Source of the DNA: Hymenobacter sp. PAMC 26628
GTDB taxonomy: Bacteria; Bacteroidota; Bacteroidia; Cytophagales; Hymenobacteraceae
Direction: 5' to 3'
Length of the DNA stretch: 64,000 nt
NCBI RefSeq assembly: GCF_001562275.1
Contig: NZ_CP014304.1
Span: 4,960,001 to 5,024,000 of the forward strand
In this document: positions 17,081-26,230 of the stretch, in pieces
Layout: each line of letters starts with the position of its first letter
How positions within the stretch are numbered: position 1 is the first letter of the stretch
The notes under the pieces: model-generated
Told to the model about the DNA's origin: nothing
The model's input: the letters and a program-made list of their open reading frames with translations, nothing else
Databases searched by the model: none
Program-made: the position numbers and the translations under genes

Positions 17081-18649
17081 ATGCGCCACTTTTTTCTTGC
17101 CTTCATCTTACTCGGTTGCCTGTCGGCGCTGCTGCCGGGCTGCGAGCCGAAGGAAGACTTAGTGCAAACCTCGGGCAGCCTGAGCTTTGTGCAGGACACG
17201 GTGCTGTTCGATACCGTGTTTACCACGGTGCGCACCGTGACGAAGCGGCTGTGGGTGTACAACCGCAACCGCGGGGCCCTGAAGACGGACATCAGCCTGG
17301 CCGGGGCTGGGGCCAGCCCGTACTCGCTCATTATCAGCGGCGATGCGGGGGCCAGCGCCAGCGGCGTAACGGTGCGGGGCAACGACAGCCTGCTCATCCT
17401 GGTGCGCGCCACCGTCGGCGACAACGGCACGGCCACCGCGGCCAAGCAGTTTGTAGTGGCCGACCAAATCAACTTCCTCACCAACGGCAACGCCCAGGAC
17501 GTGAAGCTGGTCGCCTACGGCCAGAACGCCTATTTCCACTACGGCGACATCATCGCCAAAGACGTTACCTGGAAGACCGACAAGCCCCACGTCATCGTCA
17601 ACCGCACCTACGGCAGCGGCACGCAAGCCTACGTGGTGGGCGTGGCGGTGGCGCAAGGCGCCACGCTGCGCATCCCGAAGGGGGCCCGCATCTATTCGCA
17701 CGCCGGGGCTGTGCTGCAAGTGGATGGCCGGTTGCTGGTGAACGACTTAAGTGAGCCCAACGCCTTCGTGCCCACCGATACGGTGAAGGACACTAACGCC
17801 AACATCGTGCGCTTCGGCGGCGACCGGCTCGAAGATTTCTACGCCGACACGCCGGGGCAGTGGGGCGGCCTCGTATTCACGAGTACCAGCCGCGGCAACC
17901 GCATTCGCTACGCCGAAATCAAGAACGCCACCTACGGCCTGCTGCTGCTGAACACCGCCCCCACGGGGCCCCATCCCGACGTGGCCATGGACAACACGAC
18001 GATTAAGAACATTTCCGGCAATAACGTATCGTTTGCTGGCGCTGCGCAGACGCCCGTATCGCTGGATACCGGCGGTGGCATCATCAGCATTGCCGGCGAT
18101 GTGAAGGCCACCAACTGCCTGTTTGCTAACTGCGCTGAATACGCCATGCTGGGCTTTGGCGGGACGTACGACGTGAACTTCTGCACCGTGGCCAACTACC
18201 CCAACACCACGGCGGTGCGCAAATCGGCCTCGCTAACCTTTACCGACAAGTCGCCCCTGGACAACGTAACCGCGCTGTCGTCGCCGCAAATCACGCTGCG
18301 CAACAGCATTGTGTGGGGTTCTATCGATGACGAGCTGTACTTCGACGACGTAGATAATTACCGCGCTAGCCTCGTGGTGCGCAACTCGGTGCTGCGCACC
18401 AGTACCTACGCCGGCACTGCCTTCGCTACTACCGGCAAGCCGGGCCTCGCCGACGCGGCGCTCGGCAACTTGCTGAATACCGACCCGCTGTTTTTACGCT
18501 CGCCGTTCAGCGGCAGCCGGCTCGATTACTCGCTGCAAGCCACCTCGCCCGCCCTCAAGCTAGGCCCTGCCTACGGGAATGTGCCGGCCCGCGACCTGCG
18601 CAACCTGCCGCGCGCGGCCCGCACCGTGGGGGCCTACGAGCACAAATAG
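17081..18649 (+). CDS. Surface lipoprotein with right-handed beta-helix region
   Basis: A 522-residue protein. The signal peptide ends in a lipobox-like LLPGC near residue 22, so it should be lipid anchored. The first 150 residues look like a beta-sandwich (LSFVQDTVLFDTVFTTVRTV). About 170-470 has short repeated strands and turns (ATLRIPKGARIYSHAGAVL; IRYAEIKNATYGLLLLN; ITLRNSIVWGS), typical of parallel beta-helix proteins. The C-terminus RDLRNLPRAARTVGAYEHK resembles the end of choice-of-anchor or polysaccharide-binding family members. No catalytic residues are identifiable. Confidence 0.75.
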   Translation: MRHFFLAFILLGCLSALLPGCEPKEDLVQTSGSLSFVQDTVLFDTVFTTVRTVTKRLWVYNRNRGALKTDISLAGAGASPYSLIISGDAGASASGVTVRGNDSLLILVRATVGDNGTATAAKQFVVADQINFLTNGNAQDVKLVAYGQNAYFHYGDIIAKDVTWKTDKPHVIVNRTYGSGTQAYVVGVAVAQGATLRIPKGARIYSHAGAVLQVDGRLLVNDLSEPNAFVPTDTVKDTNANIVRFGGDRLEDFYADTPGQWGGLVFTSTSRGNRIRYAEIKNATYGLLLLNTAPTGPHPDVAMDNTTIKNISGNNVSFAGAAQTPVSLDTGGGIISIAGDVKATNCLFANCAEYAMLGFGGTYDVNFCTVANYPNTTAVRKSASLTFTDKSPLDNVTALSSPQITLRNSIVWGSIDDELYFDDVDNYRASLVVRNSVLRTSTYAGTAFATTGKPGLADAALGNLLNTDPLFLRSPFSGSRLDYSLQATSPALKLGPAYGNVPARDLRNLPRAARTVGAYEHK

Positions 18650-18671
18650 AGCCCTGGGGCCCTATTTGCAC

Positions 18672-19256
18672 CTAGCGCTGCACCTGCCCGGCCGCCGCGT
18701 AGCGCAGCGTATCGAACAGCACCAGCTTTTGGGTGCCTTGCACAGCGTAGGCGGTAAGCAGGCCTTGGCGCAAGTCGAGCCGCAGGTGCTTGCGGGCCGA
18801 GAACAGCGCGTTCTGCTGGTCCACGTCGGCCGTAATTTCCTCGGGAGCGGCCCCGGCGCTGAGTACCGACAGCCGGCCCACCGGGGCAATGTCGTGGCCG
18901 GGCAGGCGGGTGTAGGTGCGGCGCAGCCGCCCGTCGGGGAGCCGAGCCGAATCGACGGCATAAACGCCACGCAGGGCGGCTTTATTAATGTCAGCCTGGA
19001 AAAACAGCTGCAATTCGTCGGCCCACTTCACGGCGGGCACGCGCACCGTTTCGGGGACGCTGCCGCGCACGCTCACGCGCTTGAGGGTGGCGGTGTGGGC
19101 CTGGCCGAGCTGCTTAATTTGTTGATCAAGCAAGCCCTTCACGTCGAAGTACAGCGGCTGGGTGGCGGCCGGTGCGGAGGGAGCGGCCTCGGGGGCCCCA
19201 CAGCCCGCCAGCAGCAGCGGCAGGGCCCCCAGCCAAGCGCCGTGGCTCTTACGCAT
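18672..19256 (-). CDS. Hypothetical lipoprotein
   Basis: A 194-residue protein with a lipobox (LPLLLAGCGAPEA, Cys at about 19). After an Ala/Pro linker comes YFDVKGLLDQQIKQLGQAHT and a mixed alpha/beta region with no recognised family. Its start overlaps the 3' end of gpmI by 8 bases on the same strand, so the two are probably translationally coupled. Confidence 0.65.
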   Translation of the reverse strand: MRKSHGAWLGALPLLLAGCGAPEAAPSAPAATQPLYFDVKGLLDQQIKQLGQAHTATLKRVSVRGSVPETVRVPAVKWADELQLFFQADINKAALRGVYAVDSARLPDGRLRRTYTRLPGHDIAPVGRLSVLSAGAAPEEITADVDQQNALFSARKHLRLDLRQGLLTAYAVQGTQKLVLFDTLRYAAAGQVQR

Positions 19257-20793
19257 GCGGGGCGTCGGCGGGGCGCAGCAGGTTCAGGCCGGTCATCTCG
19301 GCAGGCTGGGCCACGCCCATCAGCGCCAGGATGGTGGGGGCGAGGTCGGCCAATTTGCCATCGGCGAGGGTGCCGTGGTAGTTGTCGTCCACTAAAATGC
19401 AGGGCACCAAGTTGGTGGTGTGGGCCGTGTTGGGCGAACCGTCGGCGTTGCGCATGAACTCGGCGTTGCCGTGGTCGGCGATGATGATGCTGGCGTAGCC
19501 AGCGGCGCGGGCGGCTTCCACCACGGCGCGGGCGCAGGCGTCGGCCGTTTCCACGGCCTGCACCACGGCTGCGAACACGCCGGTGTGGCCCACCATGTCG
19601 GGGTTGGCAAAGTTCAGCACCACGAAATCGGCGGCGTTGGCTTGCAGTTCGGGTATGAGCGCGTCGCGCAGGTCAGCGGCGCTCATCTCGGGCTGAAGGT
19701 CGTAGGTGGCCACCTTGGGCGAGGGGCACATAATGCGCCTTTCGCCCTGAAACGCCACCTCGCGGCCGCCCGAAAAGAAGAACGTCACGTGCGGGTACTT
19801 CTCGGTTTCGGCGATGCGGATCTGCGTCTTGCCGTTCTCGGCCAGCACCTCGCCCAGCGTGCGGTTGAGGTTGTCTTTCTCAAATACCGGCGTCACGCCC
19901 CCAAAGCTGTCGTCGTAGTTGGTCAGCGTCAGATAGTGCAGGTTCAAGCGCTGCATTTGGTAGGCGTGGAAGTCCTGCTGCGTCAGCGCTTCCGTAATCT
20001 CGCGGCCCCGGTCGGTGCGGAAGTTGAAGCACAGCACCACGTCGTCCTCCTGAATGGTGGCCAGCGGCTGCCCGTCGCTGCCCACTTTCACGATGGGTTT
20101 CAGGAACTCGTCGGTAATGCCTTCTTTGTACTGCTCCTGAATGGTTTGGATCAGGTTCTGCGAGGGCGTGCCCACGCCGTTTACCAGCAGGTCGTAGGCC
20201 ACTTGCACCCGTTCCCAACGCTGGTCGCGGTCCATGGCGTAGTAGCGGCCCACCACCGAGGCAATTTTGGCGCCCGTGCGCTCCACGTGCTGCTCCAGGT
20301 CGTTGATGTAGCGCACGCTGCTCTTGGGGTCGGTGTCGCGCCCGTCGGTAAAGGCGTGCACAAACACCCGCGGCACGCCCGCCTCGTGGGCGATGGTGCA
20401 GAGGGCCTTCACGTGGTCGATGTGCGAGTGCACCCCGCCGTCGGACAGCAACCCAATGAGGTGCAAGGGCTTGTTATTGGTGCGGGCGTATTCAAAGGCT
20501 TTCACCAAGGCCGGCATCTGGCCCAGCTTCCGGTCGCGGATGGAGCGGCCGATGCGCACCAACTCCTGGTCGACCACGCGGCCCGCGCCGATGTTCATGT
20601 GGCCCACTTCCGAGTTGCCCATCTGGCCCTCGGGCAAGCCCACGGCCTCGCCCGAAGCCTGGAGCGTGCTGTGCGGATAACGCTGCAACACTTCGTGGTA
20701 GAAGGGCGTCTGTGCTTGGTCAACGGCCGAATTAATCGTGTTTTGGGTCAGGCCCCACCCGTCCAGAATCACCAATAATACCTGTTTGTTCAT
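19249..20793 (-). CDS. gpmI: 2,3-bisphosphoglycerate-independent phosphoglycerate mutase
   Basis: A 514-residue glycolytic enzyme interconverting 3- and 2-phosphoglycerate with two metal ions. The N-terminal metal motif is VILDGWGL. The catalytic Ser is in MGNSEVGHMNIGAGR near residue 65. The transferase domain motifs HSHIDHV and FTDGRDTDP follow, and the C-terminal metal ligands are in NFANPDMVGHTG and IADHGNAE. The start at 20793 is supported by family alignment and by a TATCTTTG box 4 bases upstream. Confidence 0.96.
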   Translation of the reverse strand: MNKQVLLVILDGWGLTQNTINSAVDQAQTPFYHEVLQRYPHSTLQASGEAVGLPEGQMGNSEVGHMNIGAGRVVDQELVRIGRSIRDRKLGQMPALVKAFEYARTNNKPLHLIGLLSDGGVHSHIDHVKALCTIAHEAGVPRVFVHAFTDGRDTDPKSSVRYINDLEQHVERTGAKIASVVGRYYAMDRDQRWERVQVAYDLLVNGVGTPSQNLIQTIQEQYKEGITDEFLKPIVKVGSDGQPLATIQEDDVVLCFNFRTDRGREITEALTQQDFHAYQMQRLNLHYLTLTNYDDSFGGVTPVFEKDNLNRTLGEVLAENGKTQIRIAETEKYPHVTFFFSGGREVAFQGERRIMCPSPKVATYDLQPEMSAADLRDALIPELQANAADFVVLNFANPDMVGHTGVFAAVVQAVETADACARAVVEAARAAGYASIIIADHGNAEFMRNADGSPNTAHTTNLVPCILVDDNYHGTLADGKLADLAPTILALMGVAQPAEMTGLNLLRPADAPHA

Positions 20794-20797
20794 GGCG

Positions 20798-20805
20798 CAA
20801 AGATA
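20798..20805 (-). promoter_or_regulatory. gpmI -7 promoter box TATCTTTG, 4 bases before the ATG
   Basis: A perfect TAnnTTTG match. It implies a leaderless or nearly leaderless gpmI transcript. Confidence 0.65.
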
Positions 20806-20990
20806 CAGGGGCCGGCACAAGGGTTAACCGCAACCGCGCCACGAGATAGAATTTTAGGCAGATTTCTGCCCGCTTGCCCGCCAACCCGCGCGGGCCGCCG
20901 CTCGTAATTTGGCCTTGGCTGGGGGACCCTCTCCAACTGGCACTGTTTTCGCTACACTCCGCTTTGATGATAAGTCCTTTACTTTTTACC

Positions 20991-21389
20991 ATGAAACCCT
21001 TCTTTTTGCGGACGCTGGCTGCCGCGTGGTTGCTGGTGCTGCTGGGCTTTACGGCCCAAGCCCAAGCTGATCTGGGGCCCGTGCGCGGGGCCCTGCGCAA
21101 CGGCTCGGCGCACGAACTGGCCCAGTACCTGGCCCCGGCCGTCGAAATTAGTTTTGACGGCGACAAGCAAAACTTCAACGCCACCCAGGCCGAGTTGGTG
21201 CTGAAAGACTTTTTCGCCAAAAACGGCCCCACCGGGTTCGACTTTATCCACCAGGGAGCCAGTGGCGAAGGCATCCAGTACGCGGTGGGGCGCTACGCCA
21301 GCCGCGGCGGTACCTACCGCGTCTACGTCAAGCTGAAGCCTTCGCACGGGGCCCCGGTAATTGATAATTTGGACTTTACCAAAGAGTAA
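20991..21389 (+). CDS. Secreted DUF4783 family protein
   Basis: A 132-residue protein with a signal peptide (LLGFTAQAQA, about residues 1-25) followed by a single domain (VRGALRNGSAHELAQYLAP, then YAVGRYASRGGTYRVYVKLK). The layout matches DUF4783, an NTF2-like family of unknown role found mainly in Bacteroidota. The start at 20991 is chosen because it begins the signal peptide. A terminator follows. It often lies near nadC in related genomes, as here. Confidence 0.8.
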   Translation: MKPFFLRTLAAAWLLVLLGFTAQAQADLGPVRGALRNGSAHELAQYLAPAVEISFDGDKQNFNATQAELVLKDFFAKNGPTGFDFIHQGASGEGIQYAVGRYASRGGTYRVYVKLKPSHGAPVIDNLDFTKE

Positions 21390-21409
21390 CCAACCATTAT
21401 TGCCACTGA

Positions 21410-21442
21410 AGCCCCGCTGCCTGATCACCAGGCGGCGGGGCT
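21410..21442. terminator. Intrinsic terminator after the DUF4783 gene
   Basis: The stem gccccgctgcctg pairs imperfectly with ccaggcggcggggc and is followed by ttt. Confidence 0.7.
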
Positions 21443-21488
21443 TTGCGTTGGGGCGCCGGTGGTGCTTCCACGGCAAGGGCGGGGCCCG

Positions 21489-21496
21489 TACCTTTG
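21489..21496 (+). promoter_or_regulatory. nadC -7 promoter box TACCTTTG, 4 bases before the GTG start
   Basis: A perfect TAnnTTTG match with the same 4-base distance to the start codon as at ribD and gpmI. Confidence 0.65.
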
Positions 21497-21500
21497 CGGC

Positions 21501-22364
21501 GTGCAACCGCTCCCTACTTACTTAACCGACGAGGCCCTCGCCACCTTCATTCGCACGGCGCTGGCCGAAGACGTGGGCGACGGCGACCATTCGGCGCTGG
21601 CCGCCATTCCGGCTGAAGCCCGCAACCGCGCCCGCCTATTAGTGAAAGGGAGCGGCGTGCTGGCTGGCGTGGCCCTGGCCCCGCGCATCTTCGCGGCCGT
21701 GGACGAGGCCTTGCAGGTGCGCGAGGCCTTGCCCGACGGTACCCGCGTGCAGCCCGGCGACGTGGCCTTTGTGGTGGAGGGCCCCGCGCGCAGCATCCTC
21801 ACCGCTGAGCGCCTGGTGCTCAACTGCATGCAGCGCATGAGCGGCATTGCCACCTACACGGCCCGCCTCACCGAGTTGCTCGCCGGCACCAAAACCCGCC
21901 TCCTCGACACCCGCAAAACCACGCCCAACTTCCGCCTCTGCGAAAAGTGGGCCGTGCTGATTGGCGGCGGCGTGAACCACCGCTACGGCCTCTTCGACAT
22001 GATTATGCTGAAGGACAACCACGTGGACTACGCCGGCGGCGTGGCCGCGGCCCTGGCCGCCACGCACGCCTACTTGGCCCGCACCGGCCGGCAGCTGCCC
22101 ATCGTGCTCGAAACCCGCACCTTGGAAGAAGTACAGCAGGCCGTGGCCGCTGGCGGCTTCCAGCGCCTGATGCTCGACAACATGACGCTGGCCCAAATGC
22201 ACGAGGCGGTGGGGCTGGTGGCCGGCCGCTTCGAAACCGAGGCCAGCGGCGGCATCACCGAGCAAACCCTGGCCGCAGTGGCCGCCACCGGCGTCGACTA
22301 CATTTCGGTGGGGGCCCTCACGCACTCAGCCGACATCCTAGACTTGAGCTTGAAAGCATTTTAA
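21501..22364 (+). CDS. nadC: Nicotinate-nucleotide pyrophosphorylase (carboxylating)
   Basis: A 287-residue protein. It converts quinolinate and PRPP to nicotinate mononucleotide in NAD synthesis. The motifs are EDVGDGDHSALA near the N-terminus, ERLVLNCMQRMSGIAT, LLDTRKTTPNFR, GGGVNHRYGL and ETEASGGI. A GTG start at 21501 is preferred over the ATG at 21459, because the promoter box lies between the two. Confidence 0.93.
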   Translation: MQPLPTYLTDEALATFIRTALAEDVGDGDHSALAAIPAEARNRARLLVKGSGVLAGVALAPRIFAAVDEALQVREALPDGTRVQPGDVAFVVEGPARSILTAERLVLNCMQRMSGIATYTARLTELLAGTKTRLLDTRKTTPNFRLCEKWAVLIGGGVNHRYGLFDMIMLKDNHVDYAGGVAAALAATHAYLARTGRQLPIVLETRTLEEVQQAVAAGGFQRLMLDNMTLAQMHEAVGLVAGRFETEASGGITEQTLAAVAATGVDYISVGALTHSADILDLSLKAF

Positions 22365-22485
22365 AAATTAATGTGTTGAGTGTGGAGAATGTGAAAACGT
22401 GGGAGGTTTGTTTTAGACTATCAAAACTCTCATTATCAAACTTCCACATCCACACGTCCTACGCATCTCCACATTTAAAAGAATC

Positions 22486-23085
22486 ATGAATCAACCCAAC
22501 CAACGCGGCGGGGGCGGCGGCTTCCGCCAGCAGCAGCAACCGTCGCCGCTGGCCATCGTCACCAAAAAATCGCAGTTCGACACCAACGCCTACACCAAGC
22601 TGGCCATGGCCGAAGTGTGGCGCAAAGACTGGAAGTACGCCCTCGTGCCGTTCGCCATCGGGCTGCTGCCGGCCATTATCTGGCATTCGTGGTGGTGGCT
22701 GGCGCTGAGCTTCGTGCTCACGCTGCTGTTTGTGCTGCTGCGCTCGGCCCAGGTCACGGGCGTGACGCAGATGGAGCAAAGCAAGCCGCTGTTTGAGCGG
22801 ATGAGCTTTGAGATGGACCAGAAGCAGCTGCTGCTGCGCGTGAGCAAGGAAAAAGCCATGCAGCTGACCTGGGACATGATCGGCAAGGTGCGCCGCGACG
22901 ACGATGCGTACTTGCTGTACCTCAAGCCCGGCGACCCGCCCGCCGACACCGCTGGTTGGCGCCTGTGGATTGCCCGCACGTTCGACGTGCCGGTGTTTTT
23001 ACATTTGCCCCAGCGCATCTTCAACTCCGACAACGACCGCAAGCTGTTCGAAGCCCTGCTGCGCCGCAAGAACCTGCTGGCCTAG
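22486..23085 (+). CDS. YcxB-like membrane protein
   Basis: A 199-residue protein. A Gly/Gln-rich N-terminus precedes two adjacent membrane helices at about 50-90 (ALVPFAIGLLPAIIW; WLALSFVLTLLFVLL). The C-terminal soluble domain contains QLLLRVSKEKAMQLTWDMIG and FLHLPQRIFNSDNDRKLFEAL, typical of YcxB-like proteins. The function of the family is unknown. Confidence 0.65.
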   Translation: MNQPNQRGGGGGFRQQQQPSPLAIVTKKSQFDTNAYTKLAMAEVWRKDWKYALVPFAIGLLPAIIWHSWWWLALSFVLTLLFVLLRSAQVTGVTQMEQSKPLFERMSFEMDQKQLLLRVSKEKAMQLTWDMIGKVRRDDDAYLLYLKPGDPPADTAGWRLWIARTFDVPVFLHLPQRIFNSDNDRKLFEALLRRKNLLA

Positions 23086-23178
23086 GGCCCCCGCCAAAAA
23101 AAGCGCGGCGCGGCCCACCCCGCTGCCCGCCGCTACGTAACGCATTCCATCTGACCGCTATTGCTTGTTTCCTCACCC

Positions 23179-23538
23179 ATGAAATTTCTCTCCCCTCGCT
23201 TGCTGGCCGTGGCCACCGCCGCCCTCGCCCTGAATGCTTGCAGCACCGAGCCCTCCGACTGGCGCCCCGACGAAAAAGTATCGGTGGACATGGTAGCCCC
23301 CGGTACCCGCATCAGCGACATGCGCGCCAGTGATTCTGCCGACATGCCCAACGCCGCCAAAGGCGCTGCCATTCCGCGGCCCACCAACTCGTCGGTGAAG
23401 CTCGACGAGCGCGCCATGCCCAACGCCGCCGAGGCCACGTCGGCTGATGCGGCCAACTTGAAGGGCGAGGAGAAAAAGAACGACGCCGCCCCCGCCGATG
23501 GGGACGCGCGCCACCAGCCAGCGGCGGAAAAAAAGTAG
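23179..23538 (+). CDS. Small hypothetical lipoprotein
   Basis: A 119-residue protein. The signal peptide ends ALALNACSTEP, a lipobox. The mature part is hydrophilic, with repeated DMPNAA/AMPNAAEA phrases and a Lys/Glu-rich tail. No known domain. The ATG at 23179 is favoured over 23161 as the start of the signal peptide. Confidence 0.65.
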   Translation: MKFLSPRLLAVATAALALNACSTEPSDWRPDEKVSVDMVAPGTRISDMRASDSADMPNAAKGAAIPRPTNSSVKLDERAMPNAAEATSADAANLKGEEKKNDAAPADGDARHQPAAEKK

Positions 23539-23564
23539 CTGCCCGCCGGCTCAGTAATTTTTGC

Positions 23565-23608
23565 AGCGGCCGCCTGCTTCGCCGACCAGCGCGGGGCAGG
23601 CGGCCGCT
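23565..23608. terminator. Intrinsic terminator
   Basis: A perfect 13-bp stem (agcggccgcctgc with gcaggcggccgct) is followed by tttt. Confidence 0.8.
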
Positions 23609-23643
23609 TTTGTGCAGCCGCAGGACGGCCGTTTTTTGCGTTT

Positions 23644-24390
23644 TTGCGGATGTGGATTGCCATTTTTGTATTGCTGGGCACGGTGCTGGGGGCGGGCTGG
23701 GCCGCTGGCCGGGTGCCCGCGGCTCTGGGCCAGGCGGCCCTGAAGCCGCTGTTGGCCTTTAGCGGAGCTTATTTGTTTACCCTCACCGTCACGCACTTAC
23801 TGCCCGAGGCCTGGCAGCTGGTGCCGGGCCAGGGCCCCCGGGTGGGGTACTGGGTGCTGGGAGGATTTTTTGGGCAGGTACTGCTGGAGGTGTTCTCGCA
23901 CGGCATCGAGCATGGCCACGTGCATGCGGCCGACGCCCACGCGGCCCGGGCAGGCCGCGTGCCGTTGCTGCTGCTGGGGGCCCTGGCGGTGCACTCGCTT
24001 TTGGAAGGCAGCATTTTGGTGCCGGCTGCTGCCGGCGCGGTGGGGCCCCCGTACCACGCCGTGGTGGCTGGGGTGGCACTGCACCACGTGCCGGCCGCGT
24101 TTGCGCTGGCTACGCTGCTACACCAGCGGCCTGGCCCCGCCCGGCGCACGTGGCCCGCGCTGCTAATCTTTGCCTTGGCCGGCCCGGTGGGCATTTTGAG
24201 TAGCAACTACTTAGTGCTGCATGAGCGGCTGGGCGCGGGGGCCTATGCCGCGCTGCTGGGACTGGTGGCCGGCAATTTCCTGCACGTTTCCACCACCATC
24301 CTGTTCGAAACCAGCCCCGAACACCGGCTCGACTGGGCCAAGCTGGGAGCTACCGTAGTGGGCGCCGCCCTGGCCCTAGCCATCGCCTAA
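23644..24390 (+). CDS. ZIP family divalent metal transporter
   Basis: A 248-residue inner-membrane protein with about seven to eight helices. The ZIP metal motifs are HSLLEGS (helix 4) and HHVPAAFAL (helix 5). A His-rich loop (HGIEHGHVHAADAH) lies between helices 3 and 4, as is usual for the family. It imports zinc or another divalent metal into the cytoplasm. An alternative start at 23650 removes two residues. No metal regulator is adjacent. Confidence 0.85.
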   Translation: MRMWIAIFVLLGTVLGAGWAAGRVPAALGQAALKPLLAFSGAYLFTLTVTHLLPEAWQLVPGQGPRVGYWVLGGFFGQVLLEVFSHGIEHGHVHAADAHAARAGRVPLLLLGALAVHSLLEGSILVPAAAGAVGPPYHAVVAGVALHHVPAAFALATLLHQRPGPARRTWPALLIFALAGPVGILSSNYLVLHERLGAGAYAALLGLVAGNFLHVSTTILFETSPEHRLDWAKLGATVVGAALALAIA

Positions 24391-24391
24391 T

Positions 24392-24487
24392 CCCTTAACA
24401 GGTATCCATTCACGTTCAACAGCCGTTCAAAGAGCCTTAATTGGCTAATTGAACGGCTGTTGAACGTGAATGGATACCTGTTAAGGG
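24392..24487. repeat. Long perfect inverted repeat, 39-bp arms
   Basis: 24392-24430 and 24449-24487 are exact inverted copies (cccttaacaggtatccattc...). The short loop contains a further agcc/ggct pairing, so nearly the whole 96 bases fold back. It lies between the convergent ZIP and cbpM genes and probably blocks transcription both ways. Confidence 0.85.
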
Positions 24488-24493
24488 GAAAAA

Positions 24494-24811
24494 CTACCCC
24501 TCCAGCAAGGGGCCCCGGCCGTACAGGAACTGCTCCAGTTGCTGGGCGCGGGAGGTTTCCCGGGCCAGGGCGGCTTGCAGGCCCAGCAGGCGCTGGCGCA
24601 TGGCCAGCACTAGGTCGAGGGCTTCGGGCGGCACGCCCAGGCCGTGGTGCAGGCGCGCTAGGCGCGGCAGCAGCTCGTCGGGCTCGTCGTCGACCTCCAC
24701 GGCGTTGGGGGTGGGGGCCGGGCGCAGCAAGCCCACGGCGACGAAGCCGTGCAAATCCTCGGCGTTCAGGCCGTAGCGAACGGCGCATTCCTGGAAAGTG
24801 AGAACGAACAT
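24494..24811 (-). CDS. cbpM: Chaperone modulator CbpM-like protein
   Basis: A 105-residue MerR-like helix-turn-helix domain (FQECAVRYGLNAEDLHGFVA) with a C-terminal helix (EALDLVLAMRQRLLGLQAAL). CbpM proteins bind and inhibit the J-domain protein CbpA. The gene follows cbpA by 39 bases on the same strand, the standard arrangement. The start at 24811 removes a leading peptide that does not fit the family. Confidence 0.8.
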   Translation of the reverse strand: MFVLTFQECAVRYGLNAEDLHGFVAVGLLRPAPTPNAVEVDDEPDELLPRLARLHHGLGVPPEALDLVLAMRQRLLGLQAALARETSRAQQLEQFLYGRGPLLEG

Positions 24812-24850
24812 AAGCGGGCGGGAAAAGACGTAAATCGGGAAAAGCAACGG

Positions 24851-25795
24851 CTACGCTTCGGTGCCGCGCAGCGCGGCCAGCTGCCCAAACAGCGCCTTCT
24901 CCTCGTCGGTGAGGTGCTGGGGCAGGGCAATGGTCAGGCGCAGGTAGAGGTCGCCGAATTGGCCCGCCTGGTCGTATACCGGGAAGCCCTTGCCGCGCAG
25001 GCGTAGGCGGGTGCCGTTCGGGGTTTCGGGCTTGATTTTGATTTTGACCGGGCTGCCCAGCGTGGCCACGGTTTGCTCGCCGCCCAGCAGCGCGGTGTAC
25101 AGGTCCACGGGCACGTCCTGGGTCAGGTCGTTGCCGGTGCGGGCGTAGCGCGCGTCGGGCGCGAGGCGGAAGGTGAGGAGCAGGGCCCCGTCGGGGCCCC
25201 CGTTGCGGCCGGGGCCCCCCTGGCCGCGCAGCCGGATGGTTTGGCCATCGGCCACGCCCGGCTTCACGGTCAGGCGCAGGTTTTTGCCGTTCACCGTGAT
25301 GGTGCGCGGGCCGCCCTGGTAAGCTTCCTCCAGGCTTAGCTCCAGTTCGGCTTGGTAGTCCTGGCCCGCACCGGGGCGGGCGCTACGGCCCCCACCGCCG
25401 CCCATATTGCCGAAAATGGAGCCGAAGAAGTCCGAAAAATCACCGCCTTCGTCGCCAAATGGGTTGCCGCCCCCGCCGCCCTGCGTGTACTGGCCCCAGT
25501 CGAAGCCACCCCCGCCGCCGGGGGCCCCGCGCCCGCCCGCGGGGCCCCGGCCGGCGCCCTGCTGCTCGTAGCGCTGCCAATCGGCGCCCAACTGGTCGTA
25601 CTTCTTCCGCTTGTCAGCATCGCTCAGCACCTCGTTGGCCTCGTTCACCTCCTTGAATTTGCGCTCGGACTCCGGGTCGTTGGGGTTCACGTCGGGATGG
25701 TGCTGGCGGGCCAGCTTGCGGTACGCCTTTTTAATTTGCTCGGCCGTGGCGGTTTTCTCTACGCCCAGCGTCTTGTAATAATCCTTATATTCCAT
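24851..25795 (-). CDS. cbpA: DnaJ-type co-chaperone CbpA
   Basis: A 314-residue protein. The J domain (residues 1-70) has the HPD motif (ARQHHPDVNPND) that stimulates DnaK. A long Gly-rich linker (about 95-165) and two C-terminal peptide-binding domains follow (DYQAELELSLEEAY; DGQTIRLRGQG; TRLRLRGKGFPVYD). It has no zinc-finger domain, so it is CbpA rather than DnaJ. The start at 25795 begins MEYKDYYKTLGV, the usual family start. Confidence 0.92.
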   Translation of the reverse strand: MEYKDYYKTLGVEKTATAEQIKKAYRKLARQHHPDVNPNDPESERKFKEVNEANEVLSDADKRKKYDQLGADWQRYEQQGAGRGPAGGRGAPGGGGGFDWGQYTQGGGGGNPFGDEGGDFSDFFGSIFGNMGGGGGRSARPGAGQDYQAELELSLEEAYQGGPRTITVNGKNLRLTVKPGVADGQTIRLRGQGGPGRNGGPDGALLLTFRLAPDARYARTGNDLTQDVPVDLYTALLGGEQTVATLGSPVKIKIKPETPNGTRLRLRGKGFPVYDQAGQFGDLYLRLTIALPQHLTDEEKALFGQLAALRGTEA

Positions 25796-25891
25796 TGATG
25801 ATGCGTAAAAAAGCGAGGGCGGGGAGCAGCAAATGACGGCAATAAGCAGCGAAGACAAGGCCACGGGGCCAACTGCGCACCCGGGGCCTGT

Positions 25892-26230
25892 TTATTTCTT
25901 CAGCGGGTCGTGGCCCCAGTTCATCAGCGAGTAGCGCCAGGGCGTGTGAGCCACGTCGCCGCTGGGGCGCTGGGCCGAGTGGCGGGCAATGTAAGAATGC
26001 ACTTTATGCATGTGGGCCTCGTCGTCGGGACTAATGCCGTCCTTCTTTTTATGCAAAATATCAACGATGCGCTTGCCCGATTGGTGGCCAATGCTTTCGC
26101 CGCCGTTATCGGCTTGGCCTACGCTTTTTGACTCGTCGCTTTTTAGCCACTTTTCTAACTCGGAAGCGGTCATGTTCACTTCCTCGTGGAAAGTGCGGTA
26201 CAGGTCGTCAGCGGGAATTTTCGTGGCCAT
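25892..26230 (-). CDS. DUF3140 family protein
   Basis: A 112-residue protein. Motifs FHEEVNMTASELEKWLKSDES, SIGHQSGKRIVDIL and WRYSLMNWGHDPLKK match the DUF3140 family, a small soluble protein sometimes described as DNA-binding. The start at 26230 is where the family begins. It lies upstream of cbpA on the same strand, 96 bases away. The role is unknown. Confidence 0.8.
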   Translation of the reverse strand: MATKIPADDLYRTFHEEVNMTASELEKWLKSDESKSVGQADNGGESIGHQSGKRIVDILHKKKDGISPDDEAHMHKVHSYIARHSAQRPSGDVAHTPWRYSLMNWGHDPLKK

